A DNA stretch of 27,885 nucleotides, from positions 1 to 27,885 of the forward strand of contig SKWF01000197.1 in assembly GCA_007129085.1 (NCBI GenBank), given 5' to 3'. Shown one piece after another: positions 7,835-16,602 of this stretch. Made by a program: the position numbers and the translations under genes. Position 1 is the stretch's first letter. Every line of letters begins with the position of its first letter. The notes under the pieces were generated by a model. That model was not told where the DNA came from. It ran no database searches and saw nothing but the letters and a program-made list of their open reading frames with translations. Source of the stretch: Balneolaceae bacterium (GTDB lineage: Bacteria; Bacteroidota; Rhodothermia; Balneolales; Balneolaceae).

Positions 7835-9121
7835 ATGATCAATGTTGATGTAGATGGAGCACGAAAATTTATTACTGATGAAGAGTTTAATATTGGTAAA
7901 GAGAAGGCCAAAGAAGGTTTAAAAAGTGTTAAAGAGGGTACGGGCAAAGGAAGCGAGTGGTTGGGATGGCGACGCATTTTAAAGTCGCCCAATGATGCCG
8001 AGCTGGATCGTATTGAGCAACATGCTCAGAAAATCCGTGAAGATGCAGACCTTTTTATTGTATGTGGAATTGGGGGGTCGTACCAGGGGGCAAAAGCAAT
8101 TATTGAAGCGTTGAAAAAGCCGTTCAGTAATGGAGGTCCGGAAATAATTTTTGCCGGACATCAAATGAGCGGCAACTATCTCGAGCAGCTGATGAAGTAT
8201 GTGAAGCGGCCAAAAGAAGATGGATCGCAAAAGAGTGTCTATCTGAATGTAATATCAAAATCGGGTACTACTCTCGAAACGGCTATTGCGTTTCGAATTT
8301 TACGCAGCTGGATGCACGATGCATACGGTGAGGAAGCGAAAGATCGAATTACAGCTACGACCGGCCCAACCGGTGGTGTATTGAATAAGATTATTGAAGA
8401 AGAGGGGTATCATAAATATGAAATCCCGGAAGATATTGGCGGTCGCTTTTCTGTTCTAACCCCTGTTGGGCTATTTCCTGTTGCCGTGGCGGGAATTGAT
8501 GTACAGACGCTGTTTTATGGTGCTGTGGCGGAATATGAAAATATCGAAAAATCGCCCGAATCACTTTTCGACTATGCAGCGGTTCGATTTAAATTGCATA
8601 AAAATGAGTATGCGTTAGATGTTATTGGATCTTTTGAACCGGAACTGACATCCTTTTGCGGATGGACCCAACAGCTGCTGGGCGAAAGCGAAGGAAAAGA
8701 GGGAAAGGGGCTCTTTCCTGCAACTGCTGCATACTCAACAGATCTGCACAGTATAGGTCAGATGATACAGCAGGGGCGGCGTAACATGATGGAGACGTTG
8801 CTAACCGTTGAAAAACCATTTTCATCACAAAAACTTCCCGAAGCACACAACGATGTTGACCAACTCGGCTACTTAACCGGTAAATCAATTCATGAAATCA
8901 ACCAAAGTGCACTTGAAGGAACTTGTCAGGCTCATATAGAAGGTGGCGTTCCGGTAGTGCGAATTGGAGTTGAAAAACTAAATGAGCAGCAGATTGGCGG
9001 CCTTATCTATTTTTATGAGATATTCACCGCAGTATATGTTTATATGCTGGATGTTAATCCATTTAATCAGCCCGGTGTAGAGAATTACAAGAAGGCGATG
9101 TATCGACTGTTGGGGAAGTAA
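7835..9121 (+). CDS. pgi: Glucose-6-phosphate isomerase
   Basis: Pgi interconverts glucose 6-phosphate and fructose 6-phosphate in the cytoplasm, directly feeding PfkA encoded just upstream. The 428-residue protein is of the shorter bacterial type known from Firmicutes and Thermotogae rather than the 550-residue E. coli type. Visible motifs: CGIGGSYQGAKA (about 77-87) and SKSGTTLET (141-149) of the two SIS domains, the PGI signature EDIGGRFSVLTP (199-210), QLLGESEGKEGKG (280-292) with the catalytic glutamate, and a histidine in STDLHSIGQ (301-309). The stop codon is one base before the kinase start, so pfkA-pgi-dNK is likely one transcript. Confidence 0.95.
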   Translation: MINVDVDGARKFITDEEFNIGKEKAKEGLKSVKEGTGKGSEWLGWRRILKSPNDAELDRIEQHAQKIREDADLFIVCGIGGSYQGAKAIIEALKKPFSNGGPEIIFAGHQMSGNYLEQLMKYVKRPKEDGSQKSVYLNVISKSGTTLETAIAFRILRSWMHDAYGEEAKDRITATTGPTGGVLNKIIEEEGYHKYEIPEDIGGRFSVLTPVGLFPVAVAGIDVQTLFYGAVAEYENIEKSPESLFDYAAVRFKLHKNEYALDVIGSFEPELTSFCGWTQQLLGESEGKEGKGLFPATAAYSTDLHSIGQMIQQGRRNMMETLLTVEKPFSSQKLPEAHNDVDQLGYLTGKSIHEINQSALEGTCQAHIEGGVPVVRIGVEKLNEQQIGGLIYFYEIFTAVYVYMLDVNPFNQPGVENYKKAMYRLLGK

Positions 9122-9122
9122 T

Positions 9123-9764
9123 ATGGAAAACGAACGCACACGAGATCACAAATATATAGCTGTGGCCGGTAATATCGGTGCCGGTAAATCGTCACTGACA
9201 ACTCTGTTAGCTGATAATTTCAATTGGGAAGCGTTTTACGAATCTGTAGATGACAACCCTTATTTGTCTGATTTTTATGAAGATATGCGGAGATGGAGTT
9301 TTAATCTGCAAATCTATTTTCTTTCAAGCAGGTTTCGTCATCAAAAGCAGATGCTAGGGTCCGGGAAGAGTTTGATTCAGGATCGAACCATCTACGAAGA
9401 TGTAGAGATTTTTGCGAAGAACCTGCATGATATGAATCTGATGAGTGACCGTGATTTTGAAAATTACAGCGCACTCTTTCATGAGATGAACTCCTATCTG
9501 CGCCCGCCGGATTTGTTAATTTACTTACGCGCCCAGGTTCCTACTCTCGTACAGCAGATACAGCAGCGGGGAAGGAATTATGAGAACACCATTCGAATTG
9601 ATTATTTAGAGCGGCTGAACAAACTTTACGAAGATTGGATTGATCGATACGAGCACGAAAAACTGATTATTGATACCGATAACCTCGATTTTGTTAATAA
9701 TAAAGAGGACTTCGGAAAGGTTCTTGAATTAGTTGAACAACGACTATTCGGTCTTTTTAACTAA
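9123..9764 (+). CDS. Deoxynucleoside kinase (deoxyadenosine/deoxyguanosine kinase type)
   Basis: This family phosphorylates deoxynucleosides to 5'-monophosphates for salvage. The 213-residue protein has a P-loop GNIGAGKSS (16-24), an NPYLSDFYEDM block with an aromatic substrate-binding region, the QDRTIYED motif (Asp86, Arg87, the usual DRS-like catalytic and binding site), and a lid region with RGRNYEN followed by a conserved YLERLN. Length and motifs fit the dAK/dGK group of bacteria. Base specificity cannot be told by eye. It starts one base after the pgi stop codon. Its presence behind two glycolytic genes has no obvious metabolic reason; thyA, folA and an HD phosphohydrolase lie 7-10 kb downstream. 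Confidence 0.88.
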   Translation: MENERTRDHKYIAVAGNIGAGKSSLTTLLADNFNWEAFYESVDDNPYLSDFYEDMRRWSFNLQIYFLSSRFRHQKQMLGSGKSLIQDRTIYEDVEIFAKNLHDMNLMSDRDFENYSALFHEMNSYLRPPDLLIYLRAQVPTLVQQIQQRGRNYENTIRIDYLERLNKLYEDWIDRYEHEKLIIDTDNLDFVNNKEDFGKVLELVEQRLFGLFN

Positions 9765-9796
9765 ATTGCTTTACAAAACTAAAGTTCCTATTTTTA

Positions 9797-10330
9797 GTGG
9801 CTATTGTGGATTTGAAAAAGTTAAATTTTAAAATACAGGAATTACCCGAAGGGGAGAGCCAAAAAACGGTTCATCTACCCGAGGATTATTTCGATCTGGG
9901 TGAAGGCAAAAAATTGCTTGGTGCCGAAATCCATGTCAACTTTTTGAGGGCAGATCACTTTATTAAGTGTTCTTTTACAGTCGATGCAAATTTAGAGTTA
10001 ATTTGCGATCGCAGCCTCGATCCATTTGAAATAGATACAGACGGTTCGTTTGATATACTTTTTGAACCGGACGATGTAGAAGAAATTGAAACAGAAGAAA
10101 GTGCAGTTCGGCAAATACCGGCCGATACATTAATTATTGATATTGATAAAGAGGTGCGCGACACCATTTTATTGAAGGTTCCCAGAAGAAAAATTCATCC
10201 GAAGTATGTGGATGAGGATGGAAACCTTACGGAGTTTGAAACGAAGAAGTTTGGCGATATTAAAACGGACGACTCCGAATCCATTGATCCCAGATGGGAA
10301 AAGCTGAAAAAACTTAAACAAAACGATTAA
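9797..10330 (+). CDS. yceD: DUF177 (YceD-family) protein
   Basis: This family is almost always encoded just ahead of rpmF, as here (12 bases). Its role is tied to ribosome or 23S rRNA biogenesis in some organisms, but no biochemical activity is established. The 177-residue protein is acidic, with the typical central cysteine in LELICDRSLDPF and the acidic FEPDD...EIETEE stretch, then the LIIDIDKEVRDTILLKVP block and a WEKLKKLK end, which are recognisable family features. There is no ATG near the start; a GTG at 9797 (or a second GTG at 9806) must be used. It is the first gene of the lipid cluster, 32 bases after the kinase gene. Confidence 0.85.
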   Translation: MAIVDLKKLNFKIQELPEGESQKTVHLPEDYFDLGEGKKLLGAEIHVNFLRADHFIKCSFTVDANLELICDRSLDPFEIDTDGSFDILFEPDDVEEIETEESAVRQIPADTLIIDIDKEVRDTILLKVPRRKIHPKYVDEDGNLTEFETKKFGDIKTDDSESIDPRWEKLKKLKQND

Positions 10331-10342
10331 AAATAGATTTAG

Positions 10343-10522
10343 ATGGCACATCCAAAACGAAGAACATCAAAAGCTCGCAGAAATAAGCGACGAGCCCACC
10401 ATCAATTAAAAAATGTAACTCTCGCTGAGTGTTCAAATTGTGGTGCAATGCACCGGTATCACCATGTCTGCATGGAGTGTGGCCACTACAGAGGCCGACA
10501 GGTACTGAATATTTCCCAATAA
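10343..10522 (+). CDS. rpmF: 50S ribosomal protein L32
   Basis: L32 is a small protein of the large ribosomal subunit. The 59-residue protein begins MAHPKRRTSKARRNKRRAHH, the classic L32 opening, and has a four-cysteine zinc ribbon: CSNC (Cys30, Cys33) and CMEC (Cys43, Cys46). So this is the zinc-binding form of L32. The gene is short and easily missed. It lies between the DUF177 gene and plsX (14 bases), the standard arrangement that links ribosome supply and fatty acid synthesis in many bacteria. Confidence 0.97.
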   Translation: MAHPKRRTSKARRNKRRAHHQLKNVTLAECSNCGAMHRYHHVCMECGHYRGRQVLNISQ

Positions 10523-10536
10523 CTTAATTACATCTT

Positions 10537-11523
10537 ATGGTAATTGCTGTTGATGCAGTTGGTGGTGACCTATTTCCTGAAAACCCTGTAGCCGGGGGAA
10601 TTTTAGCATTGCAGGAAAAAAAAGATCTGAAAATCCTGTTTGCAGGACCTGAAGGTCTTATTCGTGAGGAGTTAAAAAAGCATAATTACGATGAGGATCG
10701 TGTTCTGCTTATTGATGCACCTGAAATTGTTACAATGGAAGATGCGTCTTCAACTCCATTAAAATCGAAGAAAAACTCATCTATCTCCGTAGGTTTAAAA
10801 GCTCATAAATCTGGTGATGCGTCTGCATTTATTAGTGCCGGAAATACCGGCGCGTTATTGGCTGCATCCACCCTGATATTGGGAAAGCTGGATGGAGTTA
10901 TTCGACCAACTATCGCAGCAATATTCCCAACGATTAAAGGCCCCGGCCTACTAGTAGATGCGGGAGCAAATCTTGAGTTAAAATCTGAAATGTATTTTCA
11001 GTTTGCCAAGATGGGTACAATCTATGCAGAAGAAATTATGGGGTTGAAAAGTCCGAAGGTAGGATTGTTAAATATCGGGGAAGAGTCCGAAAAAGGTTGT
11101 GAAATACACAAGGAAGCCTATCAAGTATTATCAAAATTGGATAATTTTTACGGAAATCTTGAAGGCAAAGGTGTTATGACCGGCAAAGCTGATATTTTTC
11201 TCACCGATGGCTTCACCGGAAATATAATGCTGAAATTTGGGGAGTCTATCCCTGAAACCCTCAAACAGCTGATTGAAAACACAGCTCGTGAGATGAAAAT
11301 AAGCGACGATCAAAAAAAGCTGGTCTTCCAAATACTTGCCAAAACGATGGAGCAGTTTGACTATCAACAGTTTGGCGGTGTGCCATTTATGGGGGTTGAT
11401 GGAGTAAGCCTTGTTGGGCATGGAGGTAGTTCTCCTCTCGCAATAAAGAATATGATTCTCAATGCTTCGCAATGTGTGGAGCACGATTTGAATGACAAAA
11501 TAGTTAGTTCTCTCAATTCATAA
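10537..11523 (+). CDS. plsX: Phosphate acyltransferase PlsX
   Basis: PlsX converts acyl-ACP to acyl-phosphate, the acyl donor for PlsY in phospholipid synthesis; it is a peripheral membrane enzyme. The 328-residue length is normal. The opening VIAVDAVGGDLFPENPV matches the family start (AMGGD in most members, AVGGD here). Other conserved pieces are SSISVGLKAHKSGDA, ISAGNTGALLAAS, and TDGFTGNIMLKFGE. It precedes fabH by about ten bases, as in the Bacillus and enterobacterial clusters. Start is the ATG at 10537. Confidence 0.95.
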   Translation: MVIAVDAVGGDLFPENPVAGGILALQEKKDLKILFAGPEGLIREELKKHNYDEDRVLLIDAPEIVTMEDASSTPLKSKKNSSISVGLKAHKSGDASAFISAGNTGALLAASTLILGKLDGVIRPTIAAIFPTIKGPGLLVDAGANLELKSEMYFQFAKMGTIYAEEIMGLKSPKVGLLNIGEESEKGCEIHKEAYQVLSKLDNFYGNLEGKGVMTGKADIFLTDGFTGNIMLKFGESIPETLKQLIENTAREMKISDDQKKLVFQILAKTMEQFDYQQFGGVPFMGVDGVSLVGHGGSSPLAIKNMILNASQCVEHDLNDKIVSSLNS

Positions 11524-11533
11524 TTAATTTTTG

Positions 11534-12523
11534 ATGACGCAAATACGTGCAAAAATAACCGGTACAGGGAAGTTTTTACCGGATCACGTGATGACAAATC
11601 ACGACCTGGAAAAGCTGGTTGATACAAATGATGAATGGATTCAAACCCGAACAGGGATTGTTGAAAGACGCATCCTTAAAGATCCCGATAAGGGAACATC
11701 AAACTTAGCCACAGAAGCTGCCAAAAAGGCTCTCGAAGATGCCGATGTTGACGCCGCCGATATAGATGCTATTATAGTAGCTACAGTAACTCCTGATTAC
11801 TTTTTCCCTGCAACTGCATGTTTGGTACAAAAAAGAATTGGAGCTAAAAAAGCTTTTGCTTTCGATCTATCAGCCGCATGTTCAGGGTTTTTATACGCTC
11901 TCACTACAGGTGGGAATATGATTGAGTCGGGCCGTGCTAAAAAGGTATTGGTTATAGGTGCTGATAAAATGAGCTCTATTTTAAATTATGAAGATCGAAC
12001 CACCTGCATCCTGTTTGGTGATGGTGGTGGAGCTGTAGTTCTTGAGGCGACAGAAGAGGAAGCAGGGATTATCGACTATGTACACTATACAGAAGGAGAT
12101 GAAGATTGTGCACTCTATATGCCGGGCGGAGGAAGTAAGCATCCGGCCACAGCAGAAACCGTAGCACAAGGATTGCACTATTTAAGGCAGGATGGCCGGG
12201 CAATCTTTAAAAAAGCAATCCACGGAATGGCAGACGTCTCTCTTGAAATTATGGAGAGAAATGATCTTACTTCTGATGATGTGGCGTGGTTAGTTCCACA
12301 CCAGGCAAACCTGCGAATTATTGATGCAACAGCTAACAGAATGGGGGTCAGTAAGGATAAAGTGATGATTAATATCAGTCATTATGGAAACACGACATCC
12401 GGAACTATCCCACTCTGTTTAGACGACTGGAAAGATCAGTTAAATAAAGGTGATAATTTGGTACTCTCTGCGTTTGGCGGTGGCTTAACGTGGGGCTCCA
12501 TCTACTTAAAATGGGCAATTTAA
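11534..12523 (+). CDS. fabH: 3-oxoacyl-ACP synthase III
   Basis: FabH starts fatty acid synthesis by condensing acetyl-CoA (or branched acyl-CoA) with malonyl-ACP. The thiolase-fold protein has the catalytic triad Cys116 (LSAACSGF), His256 (VPHQANLR) and Asn286 (HYGNTTSG). The frame opens one codon earlier with TTG, but TTGATG makes the ATG at 11534 the natural start (329 residues). The C-terminal end LSAFGGGLTWGS is typical. The stop codon overlaps the fabD start by one base (TAATG), so the two are probably translationally coupled. Primer preference (straight or branched) cannot be read from sequence. Confidence 0.96.
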   Translation: MTQIRAKITGTGKFLPDHVMTNHDLEKLVDTNDEWIQTRTGIVERRILKDPDKGTSNLATEAAKKALEDADVDAADIDAIIVATVTPDYFFPATACLVQKRIGAKKAFAFDLSAACSGFLYALTTGGNMIESGRAKKVLVIGADKMSSILNYEDRTTCILFGDGGGAVVLEATEEEAGIIDYVHYTEGDEDCALYMPGGGSKHPATAETVAQGLHYLRQDGRAIFKKAIHGMADVSLEIMERNDLTSDDVAWLVPHQANLRIIDATANRMGVSKDKVMINISHYGNTTSGTIPLCLDDWKDQLNKGDNLVLSAFGGGLTWGSIYLKWAI

Positions 12524-13407
12524 TGAAAGCAATTTTATTTCCCGGTCAAGGGTCACAAACGGTTGGAATGGCGAAAAACCATTTCGAATCAAATGAGACC
12601 GTAAAAAAGAGATTTGAAGAAGCAAATGAACTGCTTGGATACTCCATCACAGAAATTATGTTTGATGGTCCGGCAGATAAACTGAAGCAGACAAAGTATA
12701 CGCAGCCGGCAATATTTCTACATTCAGTGGCTCTATTCGAAAGCTTAGATATCACCCCTGATGTAGTAGCCGGACACAGCTTAGGCGAATTTTCAGCTTT
12801 AGCTTCTGTAGGAGCAATTCCATTTTCAGAGGCTATACAATTGGTATCACTCCGTGGGGAATTGATGCAGAAGGCAGGGGAGAGTAACCCCGGAACAATG
12901 GCCGCTGTAATTGGTATGGATGATGAAGTGGTAGATGAAATTTGTAAGAAGGCCACAGAAATCGTTGGAAAGCCGGTAGTGGCTGCAAACTACAACTGCC
13001 CCGGACAACTTGTTATATCAGGTGATGTGGGCGCAGTAGATAAAGCAATTGAGCTTGCAAAAGAGGAAGGATGCAGGTTGGCGAAGAAGTTACCGGTAAG
13101 TGGTGCCTTTCATTCCCCATTAATGCAGCCGGCGCTTGAGGGATTAAAGAGCAAGCTTGATAACATAGATTTTGAAACCCCGATTTGTCCTATATATTCA
13201 AACGTTACGGCCGATCCGACAACAGATCCGGCTACGATAAAGCAGAATTTGGTCGACCAATTAATTAGCCCGGTACGGTGGACTCAAACGCTTGAAAATA
13301 TGTCATCAAACGGGATTGAAGAGTTTGTTGAAGTAGGCCCGGGGAAAGTGTTACAAGGTTTAGTGAAGAGAACAATCAAAACAGCAAATATCTCAGGACA
13401 CGAATAA
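12523..13407 (+). CDS. fabD: Malonyl-CoA:ACP transacylase
   Basis: FabD loads malonate from CoA onto ACP. The protein has the opening AILFPGQGSQTVGM, the nucleophile elbow GHSLGE with Ser86, an arginine at about 111 (SLRGELMQ) that binds the malonyl carboxylate, and His197 in GAFHSPLM. An in-frame ATG exists at 12490 inside fabH, but the ATG at 12523 fits the family start exactly and overlaps the fabH stop as TAATG, giving 294 residues. The C-terminal FVEVGPGKVLQGLVKR is also typical. It sits between fabH and fabG (6-base gap). Confidence 0.96.
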   Translation: MKAILFPGQGSQTVGMAKNHFESNETVKKRFEEANELLGYSITEIMFDGPADKLKQTKYTQPAIFLHSVALFESLDITPDVVAGHSLGEFSALASVGAIPFSEAIQLVSLRGELMQKAGESNPGTMAAVIGMDDEVVDEICKKATEIVGKPVVAANYNCPGQLVISGDVGAVDKAIELAKEEGCRLAKKLPVSGAFHSPLMQPALEGLKSKLDNIDFETPICPIYSNVTADPTTDPATIKQNLVDQLISPVRWTQTLENMSSNGIEEFVEVGPGKVLQGLVKRTIKTANISGHE

Positions 13408-13413
13408 ATCATT

Positions 13414-14157
13414 ATGGATTTAAAAGGAAAAAATTGTTTGATAACCGGCGGAAGTCGTGGCATTGGCCGCTCAATCGCCGAATATTTTTCAACTCTCGGC
13501 GCAAATGTAGCTATTACGTATGCACGCTCTAAAGATGCTGCAGATGAGGTTGTAGAGGTGCTAAAAAAGAATGGTGTGGAGGCAATGAGTCTCCAGGCAG
13601 ATGCCGTAGATTTTCAGAAAGCAGAAGAGGTGATCAATACCGTTGTTTCAGAATGGGGATCACTTGATGTTGTTGTGAATAATGCCGGTATCACAAAAGA
13701 TAACTTGATTCTCCGTATGAATGAGGAGCAGTGGGATGCGGTTATTAATACCAACTTAAAGAGTGTATTTAATTACAGTAAAGCGGCTACAAAACCGATG
13801 ATGAGAGCCAGAGGCGGATCCATTATAAATATTGGATCTGTTGTAGGAATTTCCGGAAATGCCGGCCAAAGCAATTATGCAGCATCTAAAGCCGGAATTA
13901 TTGGATTTACTAAATCTTTCGCCAAAGAACTTGCCAGCCGAAATATTCGTGCAAATGTAGTGGCTCCCGGCTATATAATGACAGAGATGACAGGAACCCT
14001 CGATGAAAAAGTATTAGAGTCTATTAAAGAAGAGACTCCCCTTGGAAGAGCCGGAAACCCTGAAGAGGTGGCAAGCAGTGTAGCATTTTTAGCATCCGAT
14101 TTAAGCTCATATATTACGGGCGAAACTATCCGGGTTGATGGCGGTATGGCAATGTAG
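13414..14157 (+). CDS. fabG: 3-oxoacyl-ACP reductase
   Basis: FabG performs the first NADPH-dependent reduction of each elongation cycle. The 247-residue short-chain dehydrogenase has the cofactor motif TGGSRGIGRSIA (11-22), NNAG (89-92), Asn114, and the catalytic Ser142, Tyr155 and Lys159 (YAASK). The C-terminal GETIRVDGGMAM ends as in most FabG proteins. Being placed directly between fabD and acpP makes the assignment secure despite the large family. After its stop there is a 116-base gap before acpP. Confidence 0.97.
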   Translation: MDLKGKNCLITGGSRGIGRSIAEYFSTLGANVAITYARSKDAADEVVEVLKKNGVEAMSLQADAVDFQKAEEVINTVVSEWGSLDVVVNNAGITKDNLILRMNEEQWDAVINTNLKSVFNYSKAATKPMMRARGGSIINIGSVVGISGNAGQSNYAASKAGIIGFTKSFAKELASRNIRANVVAPGYIMTEMTGTLDEKVLESIKEETPLGRAGNPEEVASSVAFLASDLSSYITGETIRVDGGMAM

Positions 14158-14208
14158 TAGTTTGTGAAACTTATAGATAAGCGGTAAAACCGTGTGATTT
14201 TTCAATGA

Positions 14209-14252
14209 TATGTCGTATTATCAATCGACATAAAAAATTTTAGTTAATTAAC
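14209..14252. promoter_or_regulatory. acpP leader: hairpin and palindrome in a 116-base gap
   Basis: The only sizeable gap inside the fatty acid cluster (14158-14273) holds two symmetric elements. TATGTCG (14209-14215) and CGACATA (14226-14232) form a perfect 7-base-pair stem with a 10-base loop. GTTAATTAAC (14243-14252) is a perfect 10-base palindrome 21 bases before the acpP ATG. Either could be part of a separate promoter, operator or an mRNA-processing hairpin that lets acpP be expressed more strongly than its neighbours. I could not match either to a known lipid regulator site. Confidence 0.35.
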
Positions 14253-14273
14253 CTTAAACAAATACATAACGAT

Positions 14274-14507
14274 ATGTCACAAGACGTAGAATCAAAAGTA
14301 AAAGCAATCATTATCGACAAACTTGGTGTTGATGAATCAGAAGTAGTAGCAGAAGCGAATTTCACCAACGACCTTGGTGCTGACTCTCTTGATACTGTTG
14401 AATTGATTATGGAATTCGAAAAGGAATTCGATCTCAGCATTCCTGATGAAGATGCCGAAAACATTGCTACAGTTGGCGATGCGGTAAAATACCTGCAAGA
14501 CAAATAA
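14274..14507 (+). CDS. acpP: Acyl carrier protein
   Basis: AcpP carries the growing acyl chain on a 4'-phosphopantetheine arm attached to Ser38 in the GADSLDTVEL motif. The 77-residue, strongly acidic four-helix protein has normal length and the typical MEFEKEFDLSIPDEDAE recognition helix region. It lies between fabG and fabF, as in most bacteria. A leader of about 116 bases with a hairpin and a palindrome sets it apart from the tightly packed genes upstream. Confidence 0.98.
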   Translation: MSQDVESKVKAIIIDKLGVDESEVVAEANFTNDLGADSLDTVELIMEFEKEFDLSIPDEDAENIATVGDAVKYLQDK

Positions 14508-14527
14508 TAAGCTGAACACAAATTTAT

Positions 14528-15772
14528 ATGACTGGACGTAGAGTAGTAGTAACCGGAATTGGAGCATTAACACCGGTTGGGAAAACAGCTCCTGACTTTT
14601 GGAATGGTTTGGTTTCCGGGAAAAGCGGTGTTCGATCTATCGAACATTTCGATACTTCCGATTACCCCACAAAATTTGCCGGACAAATTGAAGATTATGA
14701 CTCCGGTAACTTTTTTGACCGAAAAGAGGGACGTCGGCTCGATAATGTATCACAATATGCATTAATCACGGCTGATGAAGCGATTGCCGATAGTAATGTT
14801 GATCTTGAAAAGATTAACAAAGACAAGGTGGCGGTCATCGTGGGAACCGGTATCGGAGGAATGAAAACATTCTACGACCAGTCTATATCACACAAAGAGC
14901 ATGGGCCGAGAGGGGTAAACCCTTTCTTTATTCCTATGCTCATTCCTGATATGCCTGCCGGCCATATTTCAATAAAATATGGTTTCCGCGGGGCAAATTA
15001 TTGTGCAGTGTCTGCCTGCGCTACGGGGTCACAAAATATTGGTTTAGCGTATGATTCCATTCGCTATGGCCAATCTGATATGGCTGTGTGTGGCGGTACT
15101 GAGTCTCCTGTATGGGAGATCGGAGTAGCAGGTTTTAGCTCTATGAAAGCTTTGTCGCGTAGAAATGACGATCCTGAAGCAGCATCCAGGCCTTTCGATA
15201 AAGACCGGGATGGTTTTGTTTTAGGTGAAGGTGCAGCTATGATGTTTCTAGAATCTCTCGAATCAGCTCTCGAAAGAGGCGCACGAATTTATGGAGAGGT
15301 TGTAGGGTATGGATTTTCGGCTGATGCACATCATATTACGGCTCCGGACCCGGAAGGAAATGGGGTGCAGTTAGCATTGAATGGTGCTCTTGATATGGCG
15401 GGGATTAAACCCGAAGATATCGACCATATTAACATGCATGGAACGTCTACTCCACTTGGAGATGTGGCGGAAACCAATACCATTAAAAAAGTGTTTGGTG
15501 ATCATGCATATAATATCAATTTAAATTCAACCAAATCGATGACAGGACATATGCTGGGAGCTGCCGGAGCTGCAGAATCAATAGCAGCACTTCTTGCCAC
15601 TTATCATGGTTTGGTACCACCTACCATCAATCAAGATAACCCCGATCCTGAATGTGATCTCAACTACACACCGAATGAAGCTGTAGCAAGAGATGTACGT
15701 TATTCTATGAATAATGCATTTGGATTTGGAGGGCATAACACCACGCTCATCTTTAAAAAATACGACGAGTAA
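14528..15772 (+). CDS. fabF: 3-oxoacyl-ACP synthase II
   Basis: FabF elongates acyl-ACP by decarboxylative condensation with malonyl-ACP. The 414-residue protein carries the Cys-His-His triad: Cys164 (SACATGSQN), His304 (NMHGTSTPLGD) and His341 (TGHMLGAAG). Length and the His-His triad separate it from FabH. The start at 14528 follows acpP by 20 bases. Its stop is two bases before rnc. No second KAS I gene (fabB) is visible in the window, so FabF may be the main elongating enzyme. Confidence 0.97.
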   Translation: MTGRRVVVTGIGALTPVGKTAPDFWNGLVSGKSGVRSIEHFDTSDYPTKFAGQIEDYDSGNFFDRKEGRRLDNVSQYALITADEAIADSNVDLEKINKDKVAVIVGTGIGGMKTFYDQSISHKEHGPRGVNPFFIPMLIPDMPAGHISIKYGFRGANYCAVSACATGSQNIGLAYDSIRYGQSDMAVCGGTESPVWEIGVAGFSSMKALSRRNDDPEAASRPFDKDRDGFVLGEGAAMMFLESLESALERGARIYGEVVGYGFSADAHHITAPDPEGNGVQLALNGALDMAGIKPEDIDHINMHGTSTPLGDVAETNTIKKVFGDHAYNINLNSTKSMTGHMLGAAGAAESIAALLATYHGLVPPTINQDNPDPECDLNYTPNEAVARDVRYSMNNAFGFGGHNTTLIFKKYDE

Positions 15773-15774
15773 CT

Positions 15775-16542
15775 ATGATTGGGCGGCTTAAGCAGTGGTT
15801 GGGAAATAAACCTGACGTTCAGCAGCAAGCCTCTGATCGGTTAACTTATCTTGAATCAGCTCTTGGGTGTAGAATTTCACCCCAAGAAGTTGATATTTTT
15901 CATCAAGCATTTCGTCATCGCTCAATAATTGATGATGACAAATATAAGCCCTATCAAACCTACGAACGCCTTGAGTACCTTGGTGATGCAGTTTTAGATC
16001 TAATCGTAAGTGAACTGCTCTACGAGAAATATCCTGAAGAGAATGAAGGGTTTCTTACTAAACTCCGTGCTAAGATCGTAAAAGGTGAAACATTGGCCAA
16101 ACTGGCTCGGGAAATGAATATTCAAGATGTTCTTGAAGTTGGAGAACGAGTTGAAGCTCAAAAAATCGAATTTTCAAAAAGTGTCCTGGCTGATATATTT
16201 GAAGCATTTATAGCTGCGATATATCTAACAAAAGGATATCCGTTTACTCAACGCTTTGTAAAAGATGTACTGAATAAACACATCAATATTGAACAGATTC
16301 AAACAAAGGTTGAAAACCATAAAAGTGTTCTGATGGAGTATCTACAGTCAGAAAAATTGCCATTACCTGAATATGAAGTGATCTCTGAAGATGGGCCCGG
16401 GCATGACAAGACATTCCATATCGCTGTTATTATTAATGAAGAGATTAAAGGTAAAGGCCGCGGAAAGAATAAGAAAGAGGCCGAACAGTTGGCTGCTAAA
16501 AAGGCTATTGAAAATATGAATGTCGGTAAAGATCTAAAGTAG
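15775..16542 (+). CDS. rnc: Ribonuclease III
   Basis: RNase III cuts double-stranded RNA, including rRNA precursors and structured mRNAs. The 255-residue protein has the family signature ERLEYLGDAVLDL (64-76) with Glu67 and Asp71, and the second catalytic pair Asp140 and Glu143 in LADIFEAFIAAIY. A double-stranded-RNA-binding domain follows (about 182-250), ending in KKEAEQLAAKKAIENM. An N-terminal addition of about 20 residues before the nuclease domain is modest. It starts two bases after the fabF stop, the common fabF-rnc arrangement. Confidence 0.96.
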   Translation: MIGRLKQWLGNKPDVQQQASDRLTYLESALGCRISPQEVDIFHQAFRHRSIIDDDKYKPYQTYERLEYLGDAVLDLIVSELLYEKYPEENEGFLTKLRAKIVKGETLAKLAREMNIQDVLEVGERVEAQKIEFSKSVLADIFEAFIAAIYLTKGYPFTQRFVKDVLNKHINIEQIQTKVENHKSVLMEYLQSEKLPLPEYEVISEDGPGHDKTFHIAVIINEEIKGKGRGKNKKEAEQLAAKKAIENMNVGKDLK

Positions 16543-16602
16543 TAGATCACAAGAGTTAACCGTTCATCGATCACAACTTTTTTCAACCATTAAAATCACG
16601 CC

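Noticed and set aside
7061..7992. Minus-strand open frames inside pfkA and at the pfkA-pgi junction
   Set aside because: They are antisense to conserved enzyme motifs and have no start signals or recognisable content.
12490..12522. Upstream ATG for fabD inside fabH
   Set aside because: The extra 11 residues are not part of the family, and the ATG at 12523 has the standard coupled TAATG start.
16543..16602. GATCACAA repeated twice in the rnc-thyA gap
   Set aside because: Two 8-base matches in a 60-base gap without symmetry or spacing consistent with a known site; likely chance.
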